NCBI RefSeq assembly: GCF_009720365.1
Contig: NZ_WBZD01000017.1
Location: 302,399 to 366,398, forward strand
Source of the DNA: Catellatospora paridis
Lineage (GTDB): Bacteria > Actinomycetota > Actinomycetes > Mycobacteriales > Micromonosporaceae
Direction of reading: 5' to 3'
Length of the DNA: 64,000 nucleotides
In this document: positions 18,224-26,852 of the stretch, in pieces
How positions within the stretch are numbered: position 1 is the stretch's first letter
Layout: each line of letters begins with the position of its first letter
Notes under the pieces: generated by a model
Databases searched by the model: none
What the model was told of the DNA's origin: nothing
What the model saw: only the letters and a program-made list of their open reading frames with translations
Program-made: the position numbers and the translations under genes

Positions 18224-18694
18224 TCATGAGTAGGGCAGCAGGCGGCGGCGGTCCAGTTCGGTGATCAGGGCGGTCATTTCGGTGGGAGTGACGCGGACCT
18301 TGCCCAGGGTGGCTTTCGGGTCCTCGGTGACCGGGGTGGGCAGGCTGCTGCCGTCGGTCAGGTCGATCCACAGGGCTGGGGCACCGTTGTCGGGGCGGAC
18401 GCTGAAGGCCTGCACCTGGTTGAAGTGCACGGGGCGGACACGGCCGTCGAGGACGTACACGTAGGCGTACGTGGCGTGCACGCCCCGCTTCAACATCCGG
18501 GCGCAGTACACGGCAGCTGCCCCGACTGCCACCACCAGCAGCACGGGGACGACGCCGACGGCCCGGTGCCGGACCACGCTCGACAACGCCGACATCAACC
18601 CGAGGCCGCAGACCAGCAGTGCGGCCAGCAGCTCGACGTAGCCCACCGGCCGCGGCGTCAGGCGGTCACCTGGCGCGTCGATCACGGTCCTCAT
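18224..18694 (-). CDS. Small membrane protein with PH-like domain
   Basis: A 156-residue protein with two hydrophobic segments (about residues 22-43 and 47-64) and a soluble C-terminal part containing YAYVYVLDGRVRPVHFNQVQ. This layout resembles small actinobacterial PH-domain membrane proteins, but I do not recognise a named family. The C-terminal stretch LGKVRVTPTEMTALITELDR looks like the domain's last helix. Its 3' end meets the 77-bp repeat. Function unknown. Confidence 0.65.
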   Translation of the reverse strand: MRTVIDAPGDRLTPRPVGYVELLAALLVCGLGLMSALSSVVRHRAVGVVPVLLVVAVGAAAVYCARMLKRGVHATYAYVYVLDGRVRPVHFNQVQAFSVRPDNGAPALWIDLTDGSSLPTPVTEDPKATLGKVRVTPTEMTALITELDRRRLLPYS

Positions 18695-18858
18695 GCCGGA
18701 CAGTCTGCGTCGCGGGCGCGAGGACTACCAGGTGGCGCGTGTCACGGGCGCTGGTCGAGGGGGTGAGGACACCGCCGCCACCCGTGGGCGCGGCAGCGCG
18801 TCGCGGTCACCCGTCAGCGCACACCGCGCGGCTTGGCGACGCCGACCCGGCCGTGAGG

Positions 18859-19218
18859 CTAGCCGCGGGGGCGGGGCTGCGGGCGGGGCCGGACGGCGAC
18901 CCGGGACGGCCGCTGCGGCGGCGCCTGGCGCGCGCGGGCCGGTGCCGCTGCCTGCCGCCGCAACGTCAGCGCGACGTGACCCAGCCGCGCGGCCAGCGCG
19001 AACACGCCCACGGTCAGCGCGCCGAGCAGCAGCACACCGGTGCTGGGCACGCCGTCGACGATGCCGACCACCAGGACGGCCAGCAGGGCTATTCCGATCA
19101 CGAGCACGACGAGCGCGCCGAGCAGCGCCACCAGCGCCTGCGGGGAGTGTGAAACCGCGCCGTCAGGCCTATTCCCGGCACCTCGCTGCGCTCCGTTGGA
19201 GAATCGGCGAAGGGTCAT
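18859..19218 (-). CDS. Small two-helix membrane protein
   Basis: A 119-residue hypothetical protein with two transmembrane segments (about residues 27-52 and 60-85) and a very basic, proline/arginine-rich tail (RPSRVAVRPRPQPRPRG). The ATG at 19218 is preferred over an upstream one at 19272 because an AAGGA-type ribosome binding site precedes it. No family recognised. The 164 bp between this gene's stop and the next gene on its left (18695-18858) contain no feature that I can support. Confidence 0.55.
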   Translation of the reverse strand: MTLRRFSNGAQRGAGNRPDGAVSHSPQALVALLGALVVLVIGIALLAVLVVGIVDGVPSTGVLLLGALTVGVFALAARLGHVALTLRRQAAAPARARQAPPQRPSRVAVRPRPQPRPRG

Positions 19219-19287
19219 GCAACCATCCTTGCGGCGAACGCGCGGGTGCGCAGGCGAAAAGGTGTCGGGCACCCGACAGTCCGCAGA

Positions 19288-20109
19288 TTAGCCCAGGACA
19301 AGGCCAGGATCGGGATCTCCGTCCAGGTCGGCGTCCGGGCGTGGCGTGGGCACCCGGTATTCCTCCGTCAGTGTCGTCATCGGTCCCGGCCAGGTCGCCT
19401 GCGCCACCTCGATCACCTTGTGCTCGCCGTCGTACGCGACGTGCAGCAGGTGCAGCACCGGCGTGTCCGGCCGGATCTGCAGCGTCTCGGCCTCCTCGCG
19501 GGTGGGCAGCCGCGCGGTGATGGTGTCGGTCGCGGTGACGTAGCGGCGGCCGGTGACCTCCTCGACCTCCTGGTAAAGCGGCCGGCCGAAGGACTCCAGG
19601 CGCTCCAGCGGGGTGCCCGCCGTGTCCTGCGGGCGCAGCCAGGCGGAGCCGACCTCGACCACGGCGTCCTGAGTGCGCACCAGGTGCCGGCGCACCACCA
19701 GCAGGGTCGAGTCCGGCACGCCGAACGCGTCGGCGACCTCGGCCGGCGGGGTGGCCCGGGTGACCTCGGTGAGCTGCTGGCGATAGCGGGCCGCCAGGTC
19801 GGCGTGGTAACCGCGGTGCGCGCCGTAGCGGCCGCGGGACAGCCGGTTGAGCCGCCGCCGGGTGCCGCGCACGTACGTCCCGGAGCCCGGCTTGGTGATC
19901 AGCAGCCCCTCGACGCGCAGCTGGTCGATGGTGCGCTGCACAGTCTGCTTCGCGACGCCGTACATCTGCGCCAGCGCCGGGATGGAGGGCAGCTGCTCTC
20001 CGGCGGCCCAGTCGCCTCGTCTGATCTTGGCGCGCAGCTGGGCGGCGATCTGCCGGTGCGGGTGCTCCGCCGCGCCCGGATTGATCCCGCCGATGCCCGT
20101 CTCGGTCAT
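19288..20109 (-). CDS. GntR/HutC-type transcriptional regulator
   Basis: A 273-residue regulator with an N-terminal winged helix (about residues 19-85; GEQLPSIPALAQMYGVAKQT and VEGLLITKPGSGTYV) followed by a UTRA-like ligand domain ending in VIEVAQATWPGPM. This is the HutC subfamily, which senses small metabolites. The ATG at 20109 opens MTETGIGGINPG; an in-frame start at 20127 is less likely. A short palindrome lies 32 bp upstream and may be its own operator. The genes it controls are unclear, since the flanking genes do not form an obvious pathway. Confidence 0.85.
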   Translation of the reverse strand: MTETGIGGINPGAAEHPHRQIAAQLRAKIRRGDWAAGEQLPSIPALAQMYGVAKQTVQRTIDQLRVEGLLITKPGSGTYVRGTRRRLNRLSRGRYGAHRGYHADLAARYRQQLTEVTRATPPAEVADAFGVPDSTLLVVRRHLVRTQDAVVEVGSAWLRPQDTAGTPLERLESFGRPLYQEVEEVTGRRYVTATDTITARLPTREEAETLQIRPDTPVLHLLHVAYDGEHKVIEVAQATWPGPMTTLTEEYRVPTPRPDADLDGDPDPGLVLG

Positions 20110-20140
20110 GAGGCGATCATGCCGCACAAATGTCCGAATA

Positions 20141-20154
20141 CCTAGCGACCTAGG
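20141..20154 (-). promoter_or_regulatory. Possible GntR operator, CCTAG-N4-CTAGG
   Basis: A perfect 5-bp inverted repeat with a 4-nt spacer, 32-45 bp upstream of the GntR start codon. The position suits autoregulation, as is common for GntR proteins. It is a short motif and could be chance. Confidence 0.4.
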
Positions 20155-20205
20155 AAGCCCTTAAGCGGCGTGTCGCCCCCCACATGCCGCGCGGCGCCCG
20201 CCCCA

Positions 20206-20236
20206 CAGGCCGCGACTCTTGAGGACTCGCGGCCTG
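20206..20236. terminator. Hairpin 1 between PAC2 and GntR genes
   Basis: Perfect 10-bp arms CAGGCCGCGA/TCGCGGCCTG around an 11-nt loop that can form a further CTC/GAG stem. It lies 15 bp from the next hairpin, and together they would form a double terminator behind the PAC2 gene. Confidence 0.55.
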
Positions 20237-20250
20237 CGACCATGCCGAAA

Positions 20251-20275
20251 GGCGCAACTCGTTAAGAGTTGCGCC
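20251..20275 (-). terminator. Rho-independent-like terminator of PAC2 gene
   Basis: Perfect 10-bp arms GGCGCAACTC/GAGTTGCGCC with a 5-nt loop, followed on the minus strand by TTTC. It begins 25 bp past the PAC2 stop codon. Confidence 0.7.
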
Positions 20276-20299
20276 TGGTGGCGGGCGGGGGTGAGTGGT

Positions 20300-21166
20300 T
20301 TACCAGGTGCCGTGGGTGGGGCCAGGGGAGCCGCCGCGGCGGCGGAGGTACTTCTCGAACTCGACGGCGATCTCGTCGCCGGACAGCGGCTTGGCGACGT
20401 CACCGGCGCGCTCTTCGAGGTCGCGGAGGTATTCGGCCAGTTCGGCGTCCTGGGCGGCGGCCGCGCGGACCCGGTCCTCCCACTCGGCGGACTCCTCGGC
20501 CAGGTCCAGCATCGGCACCGGCAGGTCGAGGACCTCCTCGATGCGGTGCAGCAGGGCGAGCGTGGCCTTCGGGCACGGCGGGTTGTTCGCGTAGTGCGGC
20601 ACGTGCACCCAGAACGACATCGCGTCGATCTCGGCGCGGGAGGCGCTGTCCTGGAGCACCCCGACGATGCCGGTCGGACCCTCGTACCGCGTGGGGGTGA
20701 GCTCGATCTTCTCCTCGCCGGCGTGCTTGCCGGTCACCGTGCCGCTGATCGGCAGCGGCCGGCTGTAGGGCACATCGGCCAGCAGCGCGCCCAGCAGCAC
20801 GATCTTCTCGATGCCCAGGCTGTGGCAGATCTCCAGGATCTCGTTGCAGAACGTACGCCACCGCAGGCTGGGCTCGATGCCGCGGATCAGCACCACGTCG
20901 TGCTGCGCCCCGGGCGGCGAGGCGACCATGAACTTGGTGCTCGGCCACTCGATGCGCCGGGTGTCGTCGACCAGGGTGATCAGCGGCCGGTTGACCTGGA
21001 AGTCGTAGAACTCCTCCGGGTCCACCGACGCCACCTCACGCGCGTCCCATACCTGCTCGAGGTGCTCGACCACGGCAGTGGACGCGTCAGCGGCATCGTT
21101 CCACCCCTCGAAGGCGGCGATGGCGACGGGGGAACGCAGGACAGGAAGGCCGTCGAACTCGGTCAC
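20300..21166 (-). CDS. PAC2 family protein
   Basis: A 288-residue PAC2 (proteasome assembly chaperone 2-like) protein. It opens VTEFDGLPVLRSPVAIAAFE and contains AAFEGWNDAADASTAVVEHL, VDDTRRIEWPS, IVLLGALLADVPYSRPLPIS and SFWVHVPHYANNPPCPKATL, all typical of the actinobacterial family, which is usually near mshC. The GTG at 21166 gives the standard N-terminus; the long upstream reading is rejected. In eukaryotes PAC2 helps assemble proteasomes, but the actinobacterial role is not settled. The C-terminal LSGDEIAVEFEKYLRRRGG is well conserved in the family. Confidence 0.88.
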   Translation of the reverse strand: MTEFDGLPVLRSPVAIAAFEGWNDAADASTAVVEHLEQVWDAREVASVDPEEFYDFQVNRPLITLVDDTRRIEWPSTKFMVASPPGAQHDVVLIRGIEPSLRWRTFCNEILEICHSLGIEKIVLLGALLADVPYSRPLPISGTVTGKHAGEEKIELTPTRYEGPTGIVGVLQDSASRAEIDAMSFWVHVPHYANNPPCPKATLALLHRIEEVLDLPVPMLDLAEESAEWEDRVRAAAAQDAELAEYLRDLEERAGDVAKPLSGDEIAVEFEKYLRRRGGSPGPTHGTW

Positions 21167-21371
21167 GCCTGTCAGCCTACGGCGCTGCGCCGGATCGTCC
21201 AGGCGGGTCGGGTCCGCAAGCGTGTCGCAACAGGCGTACGCAGGGCGATGATCGCGAGCTGTGGCGGGAGACACGCCGGCCGGGCGTAGATTGAGGACCG
21301 GACCGGTGTCAGGGCTTCCGCCGCAGTCACCACGCACGCATCGCCTGCCGCCGCGTCCTCGGGGGTGCGTG

Positions 21372-21539
21372 ATGACATCTGCCGGTCGACGCCTGGCCGC
21401 CCTGGCGGCCACCGGTGCGCTGACACTGGCGGCGGGCTCCTGCAGCCAGGTCGCCGCGGGTCGGATCGCCCCGGCCCACCGGCAGTTGAGGCCGGGCGGC
21501 CCACGCGACCACGCAGCCCGTTGCCAAAGCTCCGGCTAG
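21372..21539 (+). pseudogene. Possible truncated lipoprotein remnant
   Basis: A 55-residue ORF opening MTSAGRRLAALAATGALTLA followed by AGSCSQVAAG, which reads as a lipoprotein signal peptide (lipobox-like AGSC) with almost no mature protein. It runs straight to a TAG whose bases overlap the stop codon of the helicase gene on the other strand. The most likely reading is the 5' remnant of a secreted protein gene interrupted when the helicase region was acquired; a genuine tiny lipoprotein is also possible. No homology can be claimed. Confidence 0.35.
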
Positions 21540-24500
21540 GCCGCGACGGCCGCGCGACGGAACAGGTCCTCCGGCATCGGCTCGTCGAGCCGCCACGTGA
21601 CGGCCATCGGCCGCTCACCCCGGTGCTCGACGTACTGCGCCGTCCCGTGGAACACGTACGGCTCGGGATACCCGTGCTCGGTCGACGTGCTCTCCCGGGT
21701 GAACAGCAGCACGTGGCTGCCGTCGCGGGCGTGGGCGCGGTAGCGCCGGCCGGTGACCGAGTCGGCGCCGGTCCGGTTCTGCGACTCCCAGTGGAACAGC
21801 TCCGGGGTCAGCGCGTAGTCGCGATACATCGTCTGCGGCGAGAACTCCTTCTCGTTCTTGCGAAGCGTGACCAACAGCGCGTCACACTGCGTCGCCGGCG
21901 ACCAGGCCACCCCCTCGCGCATGTTCTCGGGGACCCGCCCGCTGCCCAGCTCCGCCCAGCCGAGCGCGGCGAGGATCTCGTCGGCGGAGTAGCGTGCGTT
22001 GATCGCCAGTGGCACCTGCGCCAACCCGTCGGGCAGCGGCTTGGCCAAACGCCGTGGCCGCTCGACCCCGTACTCGACGAGCTGGCGGATTTCGTCGCGC
22101 AGGTGCGGCTCACCCCGCAACCGCGCCAGCCCTTCGTCGTAGCCGGCGAATCCGCCGCCGTCACGCCACACGGAGAAGACGAGCATCCGCGCGTATGCCT
22201 GCTCGGCAGGTGACAGGTCGCCGTAGGCAGGGCCGTCCACGGCTACCAGACGCGCATACGCCGTTGCCCGGCGCGCGTCGTCGACGTGCAGGAACGCCCG
22301 CATCCGCTTGCCGACCTCGGCCTCCAGCGGCGACGGCTCCTGACCGAGTCGCCCGGCCTTGCGCAGCAGCGCCGTCCAGGACCGGTTGCTGCGATAGACG
22401 TCGGTGATGTCCCGGCCGCTGGCCTCCAGGTAACCGGCGAGTGTCGGCTGGTCATAGGTGCGAACCTCCTGCGCGAGGACGTTGACCTTGACACTGAGGT
22501 GCTCCCGGAGGCTTCTCAACAGGCGATCCTTCGCCACCCTGTCGAGCACGACCTGGCAGCCTGGCGGCAGGAGCGGGAAGTCCGCTTCGGCCTGGTCCTT
22601 CAGCCGGCCGCGAGCGAATCCCGTCAGGGCCTGGAACCGGTTCTCCAGCCGGAACTCGGCGCGGTGCAGCCCGACGAAGTCCAGCACCGTGAGCACGGCC
22701 TTGTCGGGCGTGCGCCGCAGACCTCGGCCGAGCTGTTGCAGGAAGATGGTCGAGCTCTCCGTCGGGCGCAACATCAGGATCGTGTCGATGTCGGGGATGT
22801 CCAGTCCCTCGTTGAACAGGTCGACGGCGAAGAGAAACGTCACCTCGCCGCTGCGCAGCGCGGCCAGTGCGGCTCTGCGCTGCTCGGTGGGCGTTGCGCC
22901 GTCGACGGCGCGGGCCGGGATGCCGTGCTGGTCGAAGAATTCCGCCATGTAGTGCGCGTGTGCGACGGAGACGCAGAATCCCAGGCCGCGAACCTCGGCG
23001 AGGTCGCCGACCTTGTCCCGCAACGCGTTGAAGACCAACCTGGCCCGCTGCTCGTTGCCGGTGAACGCGGCCTCCAGGCCGTCTTTGTCGTAGGCTCCGC
23101 GGGTCCAGGCGACGCCGGTGAGGTCGGTCTCGTCGTTGACGCCGAAATAGTGGAACGGGCACAGCAGGTCGTTGTGCAATGCGTCCCACAGCCGGAGCTC
23201 GGAGGCGATGCGCCCGCCGAAGAACTCATCCTGGACCCACTTGCCGTCGGCCCGTTCGGGTGTGGCGGTGAGGCCCAGCAGTTCCTGCGGTTGCAGGTGA
23301 TCGAGGATGCGGCGATAGGTCACGGCCTCGGCGTGGTGGAACTCGTCGATGACCACGACGTCGAAGTGGTCCGGTGCCAGGTTGCCGATGGTGCGGTGCA
23401 GCGACTGCACCGAGGCGAAGACATGCCGCCACTGGCGGGTGCGCGCCTCGCCGACGTGCAACTCGCCGAAGTCGGGTGCCGCGAGGACCTGCCGGTAGGT
23501 GTGCAGGGCCTGGGTGAGGATCTCCTGCCGGTGCGCGACGAACAGCAGGCTCGGCAGCCGGCCGAGGCGCTGCTGGAGGTTGCGGTAGTCGAAGGCGGCC
23601 GTGACGGTCTTGCCGGTGCCGGTGGCCGCGACCAGCAGGTTGCGGTGCTGGTCGTAGGCGGACCGTTGCAGGTCGAGGTCCTCGAGCATCTCACGCTGAT
23701 GGGGGAACGGGTGGGGGACGAGCGCAGGGACCTCGAACAGGCGCCTGCCGGAGGAAGTCGATGCCAGCGCCTGGTCGAGACGGTCGCCGTCTTCCGCAGG
23801 GTCGTAGAGCTCGAACTCGGCGCGATCCCAGTAGGAGTCGAACGTCGCCCGGAACTTGTCCAGCAGGCGGGGCGTGGTCACGGACGACAGGCGTACGTTC
23901 CACTCCAGGCCGTCCAGCAGGGCGGCCTTGGACAGGTTGGAGCTGCCGACGTAGGCGGTGTCGAAGCCGGTCGCCCGGCGCAGCAGCCAGGCCTTGGCGT
24001 GCAGCCGAGTGGAGCTTTGCTCGTAACTGATCTTCACCTGCGCGCCGAAGTGGGTGACGAGGCGGTCGAGCGCCCGCCGTTCGGTCGCCCCCATGTACGT
24101 CGTGGTGATCACGCGCAGCGGCACGCCGCGCCGTTGCAGGTCTTCGAGCCGTCGTTCCAGGATGCGCAGGCCCGACCACTTGACGAAGGCACAGAGCAGG
24201 TCGACGTGGTCCGCGCTGGTCAGCTCGGCGGCCAGCTCGTGGGCGAGGTGAGGGTCCTCGCGCGCGTTGGTCAGCAGCGCGGCCTCGGAGAGCGACGTCA
24301 GCGGCCGGGTGAGCGGGTCGGTGCCGGGTTCGCCGGCCATCACGGAAAGCAGTCGGCGGGGACCGGTCTCGACGAGTGCCGTGTCGTCGAGGGCGCGCAG
24401 CAACTGGTTGGCGAGTTCTACCTGTGCGTCAGTGCCACGGACGGCGGCCAGCGCCCGCGCGGAGGCCGCACCGATGAACCGGCCGAGCAGGTGCGCGACG

Positions 24501-24622
24501 TCGGCCTCGCCGACGTGGTCGAGGTCGACCACGTGACCTGCGGCCTGCCAGCGGGTGACCTGCTCCAAGAGGGGCTGAGTCAGCAGGCTGTCGTAGAGCC
24601 CGAGGATGGGGGAGTCGGTCAC
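21536..24622 (-). CDS. PLD-like nuclease / SF2 helicase / DUF3427 fusion protein
   Basis: A 1028-residue three-part protein. First comes a phospholipase D-like nuclease domain with HAKAWLL and YVGSSNLSKAAL (about residues 208-235), the HxK-GSxN half-site. Then a superfamily II helicase: AATGTGKTVTA (Walker A, about 333), VVVIDEFHHAEA (DExH, about 425), GLTATPERADG, and FLQQLGRGLRRTP (motif VI, about 630). The C-terminal 300 residues match the DUF3427 type. Proteins with this layout occur sporadically, often in variable or defence-associated regions, and are thought to act on nucleic acid; a role in phage defence here is inference. The start is GTG, 5 nt behind a TATGAT -10 box. Neighbours are unrelated. 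Confidence 0.88.
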   Translation of the reverse strand: MTDSPILGLYDSLLTQPLLEQVTRWQAAGHVVDLDHVGEADVAHLLGRFIGAASARALAAVRGTDAQVELANQLLRALDDTALVETGPRRLLSVMAGEPGTDPLTRPLTSLSEAALLTNAREDPHLAHELAAELTSADHVDLLCAFVKWSGLRILERRLEDLQRRGVPLRVITTTYMGATERRALDRLVTHFGAQVKISYEQSSTRLHAKAWLLRRATGFDTAYVGSSNLSKAALLDGLEWNVRLSSVTTPRLLDKFRATFDSYWDRAEFELYDPAEDGDRLDQALASTSSGRRLFEVPALVPHPFPHQREMLEDLDLQRSAYDQHRNLLVAATGTGKTVTAAFDYRNLQQRLGRLPSLLFVAHRQEILTQALHTYRQVLAAPDFGELHVGEARTRQWRHVFASVQSLHRTIGNLAPDHFDVVVIDEFHHAEAVTYRRILDHLQPQELLGLTATPERADGKWVQDEFFGGRIASELRLWDALHNDLLCPFHYFGVNDETDLTGVAWTRGAYDKDGLEAAFTGNEQRARLVFNALRDKVGDLAEVRGLGFCVSVAHAHYMAEFFDQHGIPARAVDGATPTEQRRAALAALRSGEVTFLFAVDLFNEGLDIPDIDTILMLRPTESSTIFLQQLGRGLRRTPDKAVLTVLDFVGLHRAEFRLENRFQALTGFARGRLKDQAEADFPLLPPGCQVVLDRVAKDRLLRSLREHLSVKVNVLAQEVRTYDQPTLAGYLEASGRDITDVYRSNRSWTALLRKAGRLGQEPSPLEAEVGKRMRAFLHVDDARRATAYARLVAVDGPAYGDLSPAEQAYARMLVFSVWRDGGGFAGYDEGLARLRGEPHLRDEIRQLVEYGVERPRRLAKPLPDGLAQVPLAINARYSADEILAALGWAELGSGRVPENMREGVAWSPATQCDALLVTLRKNEKEFSPQTMYRDYALTPELFHWESQNRTGADSVTGRRYRAHARDGSHVLLFTRESTSTEHGYPEPYVFHGTAQYVEHRGERPMAVTWRLDEPMPEDLFRRAAVAA

Positions 24623-24633
24623 ACGGGATCATA
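24623..24633 (-). promoter_or_regulatory. Consensus -10 box, likely leaderless helicase transcript
   Basis: TATGAT (plus-strand 24628-24633, read on the minus strand) ends 5 nt before the GTG start. There is no ribosome binding site, so the transcript probably begins at the start codon. Confidence 0.5.
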
Positions 24634-24672
24634 AACACATGTCGGCCCTCGTCAGGGTGCGTCGACCTGCGC

Positions 24673-24705
24673 GCTGCCCGGGTGTGCCGAAGCACCCCGG
24701 GCAGC
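24673..24705 (-). terminator. Terminator of phospholipase A2 gene
   Basis: Arms GCTGCCCGGG and CCCGGGCAGC continue, past a one-base bulge, into GTGC/GCAC with a CGAA loop. It starts 12 bp after the phospholipase stop codon. Confidence 0.65.
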
Positions 24706-24716
24706 GGACGGAGTTC

Positions 24717-25208
24717 TCAGGAGGTGACGTCGGCGGTGCCGTCGACGAGCGTGCTCTTGCCGAACGCGGCGACGGCCTGGTAGTAGGTCCACGCCGTGCC
24801 GTTGCACACCGAGCGGGTAGCGCCCGAGTAGGTGTTGCAGACCCGCTTGAGGTCCTCGTAGAACGCGGAGTCGAGCCGGGACTTGTTGGCGCTGAAGGTG
24901 CCCGCGGCCTTGTAGTTGCGGTAGCCGAAGTCGTGGCGTGCGCAGGCGTTCTGGAACGGGAAGCCGAACGGGTTGTCGGGCGAGGTCGAGCAGTAGTCGG
25001 TGGACCAGTCGAAGCCGTACGCGGACCACGCGCCCTGGTTCTGACGTGCGGACCACCAGGCGCTGTAGCTGGCCGCGCTGGTCTGGGTCCAGGAGCTCAG
25101 CACCTGGGGCTTGTCGGCGGGCGCCGCCAGAGCAGGGCCGGCGGAGAACAGGACTGCGGTCAGTGCCAGCACCGCCGAGGCGATCGACAGCTTGAGGGGG
25201 CGACTCAC
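24717..25208 (-). CDS. Secreted prokaryotic phospholipase A2
   Basis: A 163-residue exported enzyme similar to streptomycete phospholipase A2, which releases the sn-2 fatty acid of phospholipids in a calcium-dependent way. Residues 1-29 form a Sec signal peptide ending AGPALAAP. The mature part has the catalytic His-Asp pair in CARHDFGYRNY (H92, D93), the calcium-loop region WSTDYCSTSPDNPFG, and four cysteines able to form two disulfides. The GTG start has GGAGG about 7 nt upstream. It is a single-gene unit with its own terminator. Confidence 0.9.
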   Translation of the reverse strand: MSRPLKLSIASAVLALTAVLFSAGPALAAPADKPQVLSSWTQTSAASYSAWWSARQNQGAWSAYGFDWSTDYCSTSPDNPFGFPFQNACARHDFGYRNYKAAGTFSANKSRLDSAFYEDLKRVCNTYSGATRSVCNGTAWTYYQAVAAFGKSTLVDGTADVTS

Positions 25209-25517
25209 GGGAACCTCCGGGTTGTGCCTTTAGTTCTGGCCCCCGCCGGGGTGTGGCGGGGCGAACGTAGGTTGCCGTGTTCCGTGGGCCCGGCACATCC
25301 GCTGGGCGACGAACCGTGGTTGAACCTTGCATGAGCAGCCGAGGGCGTGGTGGCGGTCGGAGCCGGTGGACGTGCGGTCCGATGTCGAGCATCGGGGGTT
25401 CAGCGAAGTCGCGATGGCGATCCGGGTCGGATCCGCCTGGTGCGCAACGCGTGCACGACGGAGCGCGCGGCGTGCGGGCGCTCCGTCGTGCACGGGAGTC
25501 GAGTTCGGTAGCCCAGG
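25209..25517. other. Intergenic region between phospholipase A2 and Fn3 genes
   Basis: This 309-bp stretch contains the promoter region and ribosome binding site of the phospholipase gene at its left end and the Fn3 gene terminator at 25450-25494. I found no convincing ORF or RNA gene in it. Confidence 0.5.
25450..25494 (-). terminator. Terminator of the Fn3 protein gene
   Basis: Perfect 16-bp arms CGTGCACGACGGAGCG (25450-25465) and complement (25479-25494), 13-nt loop. It lies 24 bp beyond the stop of the Fn3 gene. No T-run follows, as is usual in high-GC actinobacteria. Confidence 0.65.
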
Positions 25518-26852
25518 TCAGTCCGCTTCCGCGGGCTCGGTGGGCGGATCGGGGTCCGGTGACGAGGCTTCCGGCGACGGTTCGGCGCTCGTCTCCTCAG
25601 GTGACGGTGACGGTTCGGCGCTCGTCTCCTCAGGTGACGGTGACGGCGGTTCGCTCGGCGACGGTGACGTCGACGGCGAATTGGTCGGTGATGGTGCGGG
25701 AGGCGGTGACGGGGACGCGGTCATGGTCGTGATCTGGTTGCTCGGCCCGGACTGCAGCCCGGCGGCGTTGACCGCGATGACCACGAACACGTAGGAGGTG
25801 CCCGGCGCGAGGTCGGCGACGGTCGCGCTGGTATCGCGGGTCCAGCCGATGAACTGGCCGTCGCGCAGGATGCGGTAGTAGGCGACACCGCCCGACCCGC
25901 CGTTGGCCGGGGCGGACCAGGAGAGCCAGATCTTGTGCTCGACGGCGGCGACCGCGGTCAGGCGCGTGGGCGCGGACGGAGCGACCGGCGGTGCCGGGGG
26001 CGGGGATGTCGTGCCAGGCTTCTTGGTGGGCGGTGCCGGGGGGGTCCAGCTGGGCGTCGGGAGGGGCTCGTTGGTGATCATCGGCGCGGGCTCTGGGCTG
26101 GTCGACGGTGGCGCGGTCGGCAGGGTGACCGGCTGGCCGCTTTCGTCGGCCATGACGCCCGCCGACAGGATCGGGGAGGGGAGTCCGTCCTGGAGCGACA
26201 CGGGCTGGCCGCCGCCGGTCGGCCTGATGACGAGCACCAGCATGACGGTGACGGTGGCCAGCACGGCGACCGCGACGGCGACCAGCACCCGGCGGTCGGG
26301 TCCGGTCCGTGCGGGGCGGTCGTCGGTGGGGGACGGCGCTGCGGCAGGGGGCCGTGTGGCGGCGGCGTCGGTGGCCGAGGGCCGCAGCGGCGCGCTCGGC
26401 CGAGTCGGGGCGGGCGACGGCGGCACGACGGGCAGGGTGGGGTCGGTGGTGTAGGCGTCGGGTGGAGCCAGTGCGGCGACGGCGGCCGGGTAGTCGGGCA
26501 CCGCGTCCACGGCGGCGCGGGCGGCCAGCCAGTAGGAGGTGGCCAGCTCCAGGTGCATCTTCAGCTTCTGGGCGCTGCTGAAGCCCACGACCGTGGGCAG
26601 GACGATCTGCTCCCAGGTGCCGACGGGGAGGGCGAGCCCGTGTTGCAGGCCATGCCAGATCGCGGCGAATTCGTCCTGGCCGACTTCCATCGCGTCGATA
26701 CGGTAGTCGTGCACGGCGTCGTCGAATTGGTCGAGCAGGTGCTGGTGCACCTTGGTGACCGGGCGCCCGGCCGTGACGTCGGTGAGCAGCTGTCCCAACT
26801 GGATGACCAGTTTGCGTGCTTGAGCTGCCAGCACGGGTTGTGGCTGTGCCAC
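25518..26852 (-). CDS. Membrane-anchored fibronectin type III protein
   Basis: A 444-residue protein. Residues 1-130 form an alpha-helical cytoplasmic domain of unknown type, 131-187 are Pro/Ala-rich, 189-209 are a single transmembrane helix, then a Pro/Thr/Ser linker, one fibronectin type III domain (about 300-385; PTRLTAVAAVEHKIWLSWSA and YVFVVIAVNAAGL), and an acidic Ser/Pro/Glu tail. The tail contains two copies of SPSPEETSAEP encoded by a 33-bp tandem repeat (25579-25644). A signal peptide is absent, so the N-terminus is probably inside the cell. Fn3 domains in actinobacteria usually bind carbohydrate polymers or proteins. Function is unknown. Confidence 0.75.
   Translation of the reverse strand: MAQPQPVLAAQARKLVIQLGQLLTDVTAGRPVTKVHQHLLDQFDDAVHDYRIDAMEVGQDEFAAIWHGLQHGLALPVGTWEQIVLPTVVGFSSAQKLKMHLELATSYWLAARAAVDAVPDYPAAVAALAPPDAYTTDPTLPVVPPSPAPTRPSAPLRPSATDAAATRPPAAAPSPTDDRPARTGPDRRVLVAVAVAVLATVTVMLVLVIRPTGGGQPVSLQDGLPSPILSAGVMADESGQPVTLPTAPPSTSPEPAPMITNEPLPTPSWTPPAPPTKKPGTTSPPPAPPVAPSAPTRLTAVAAVEHKIWLSWSAPANGGSGGVAYYRILRDGQFIGWTRDTSATVADLAPGTSYVFVVIAVNAAGLQSGPSNQITTMTASPSPPPAPSPTNSPSTSPSPSEPPSPSPEETSAEPSPSPEETSAEPSPEASSPDPDPPTEPAEAD
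25579..25644. repeat. 33-bp tandem repeat in the Fn3 gene tail
   Basis: Two identical 33-bp units, 25579-25611 and 25612-25644, encode the repeated SPSPEETSAEP segment. It is a candidate slippage site that may vary in copy number. Confidence 0.85.
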
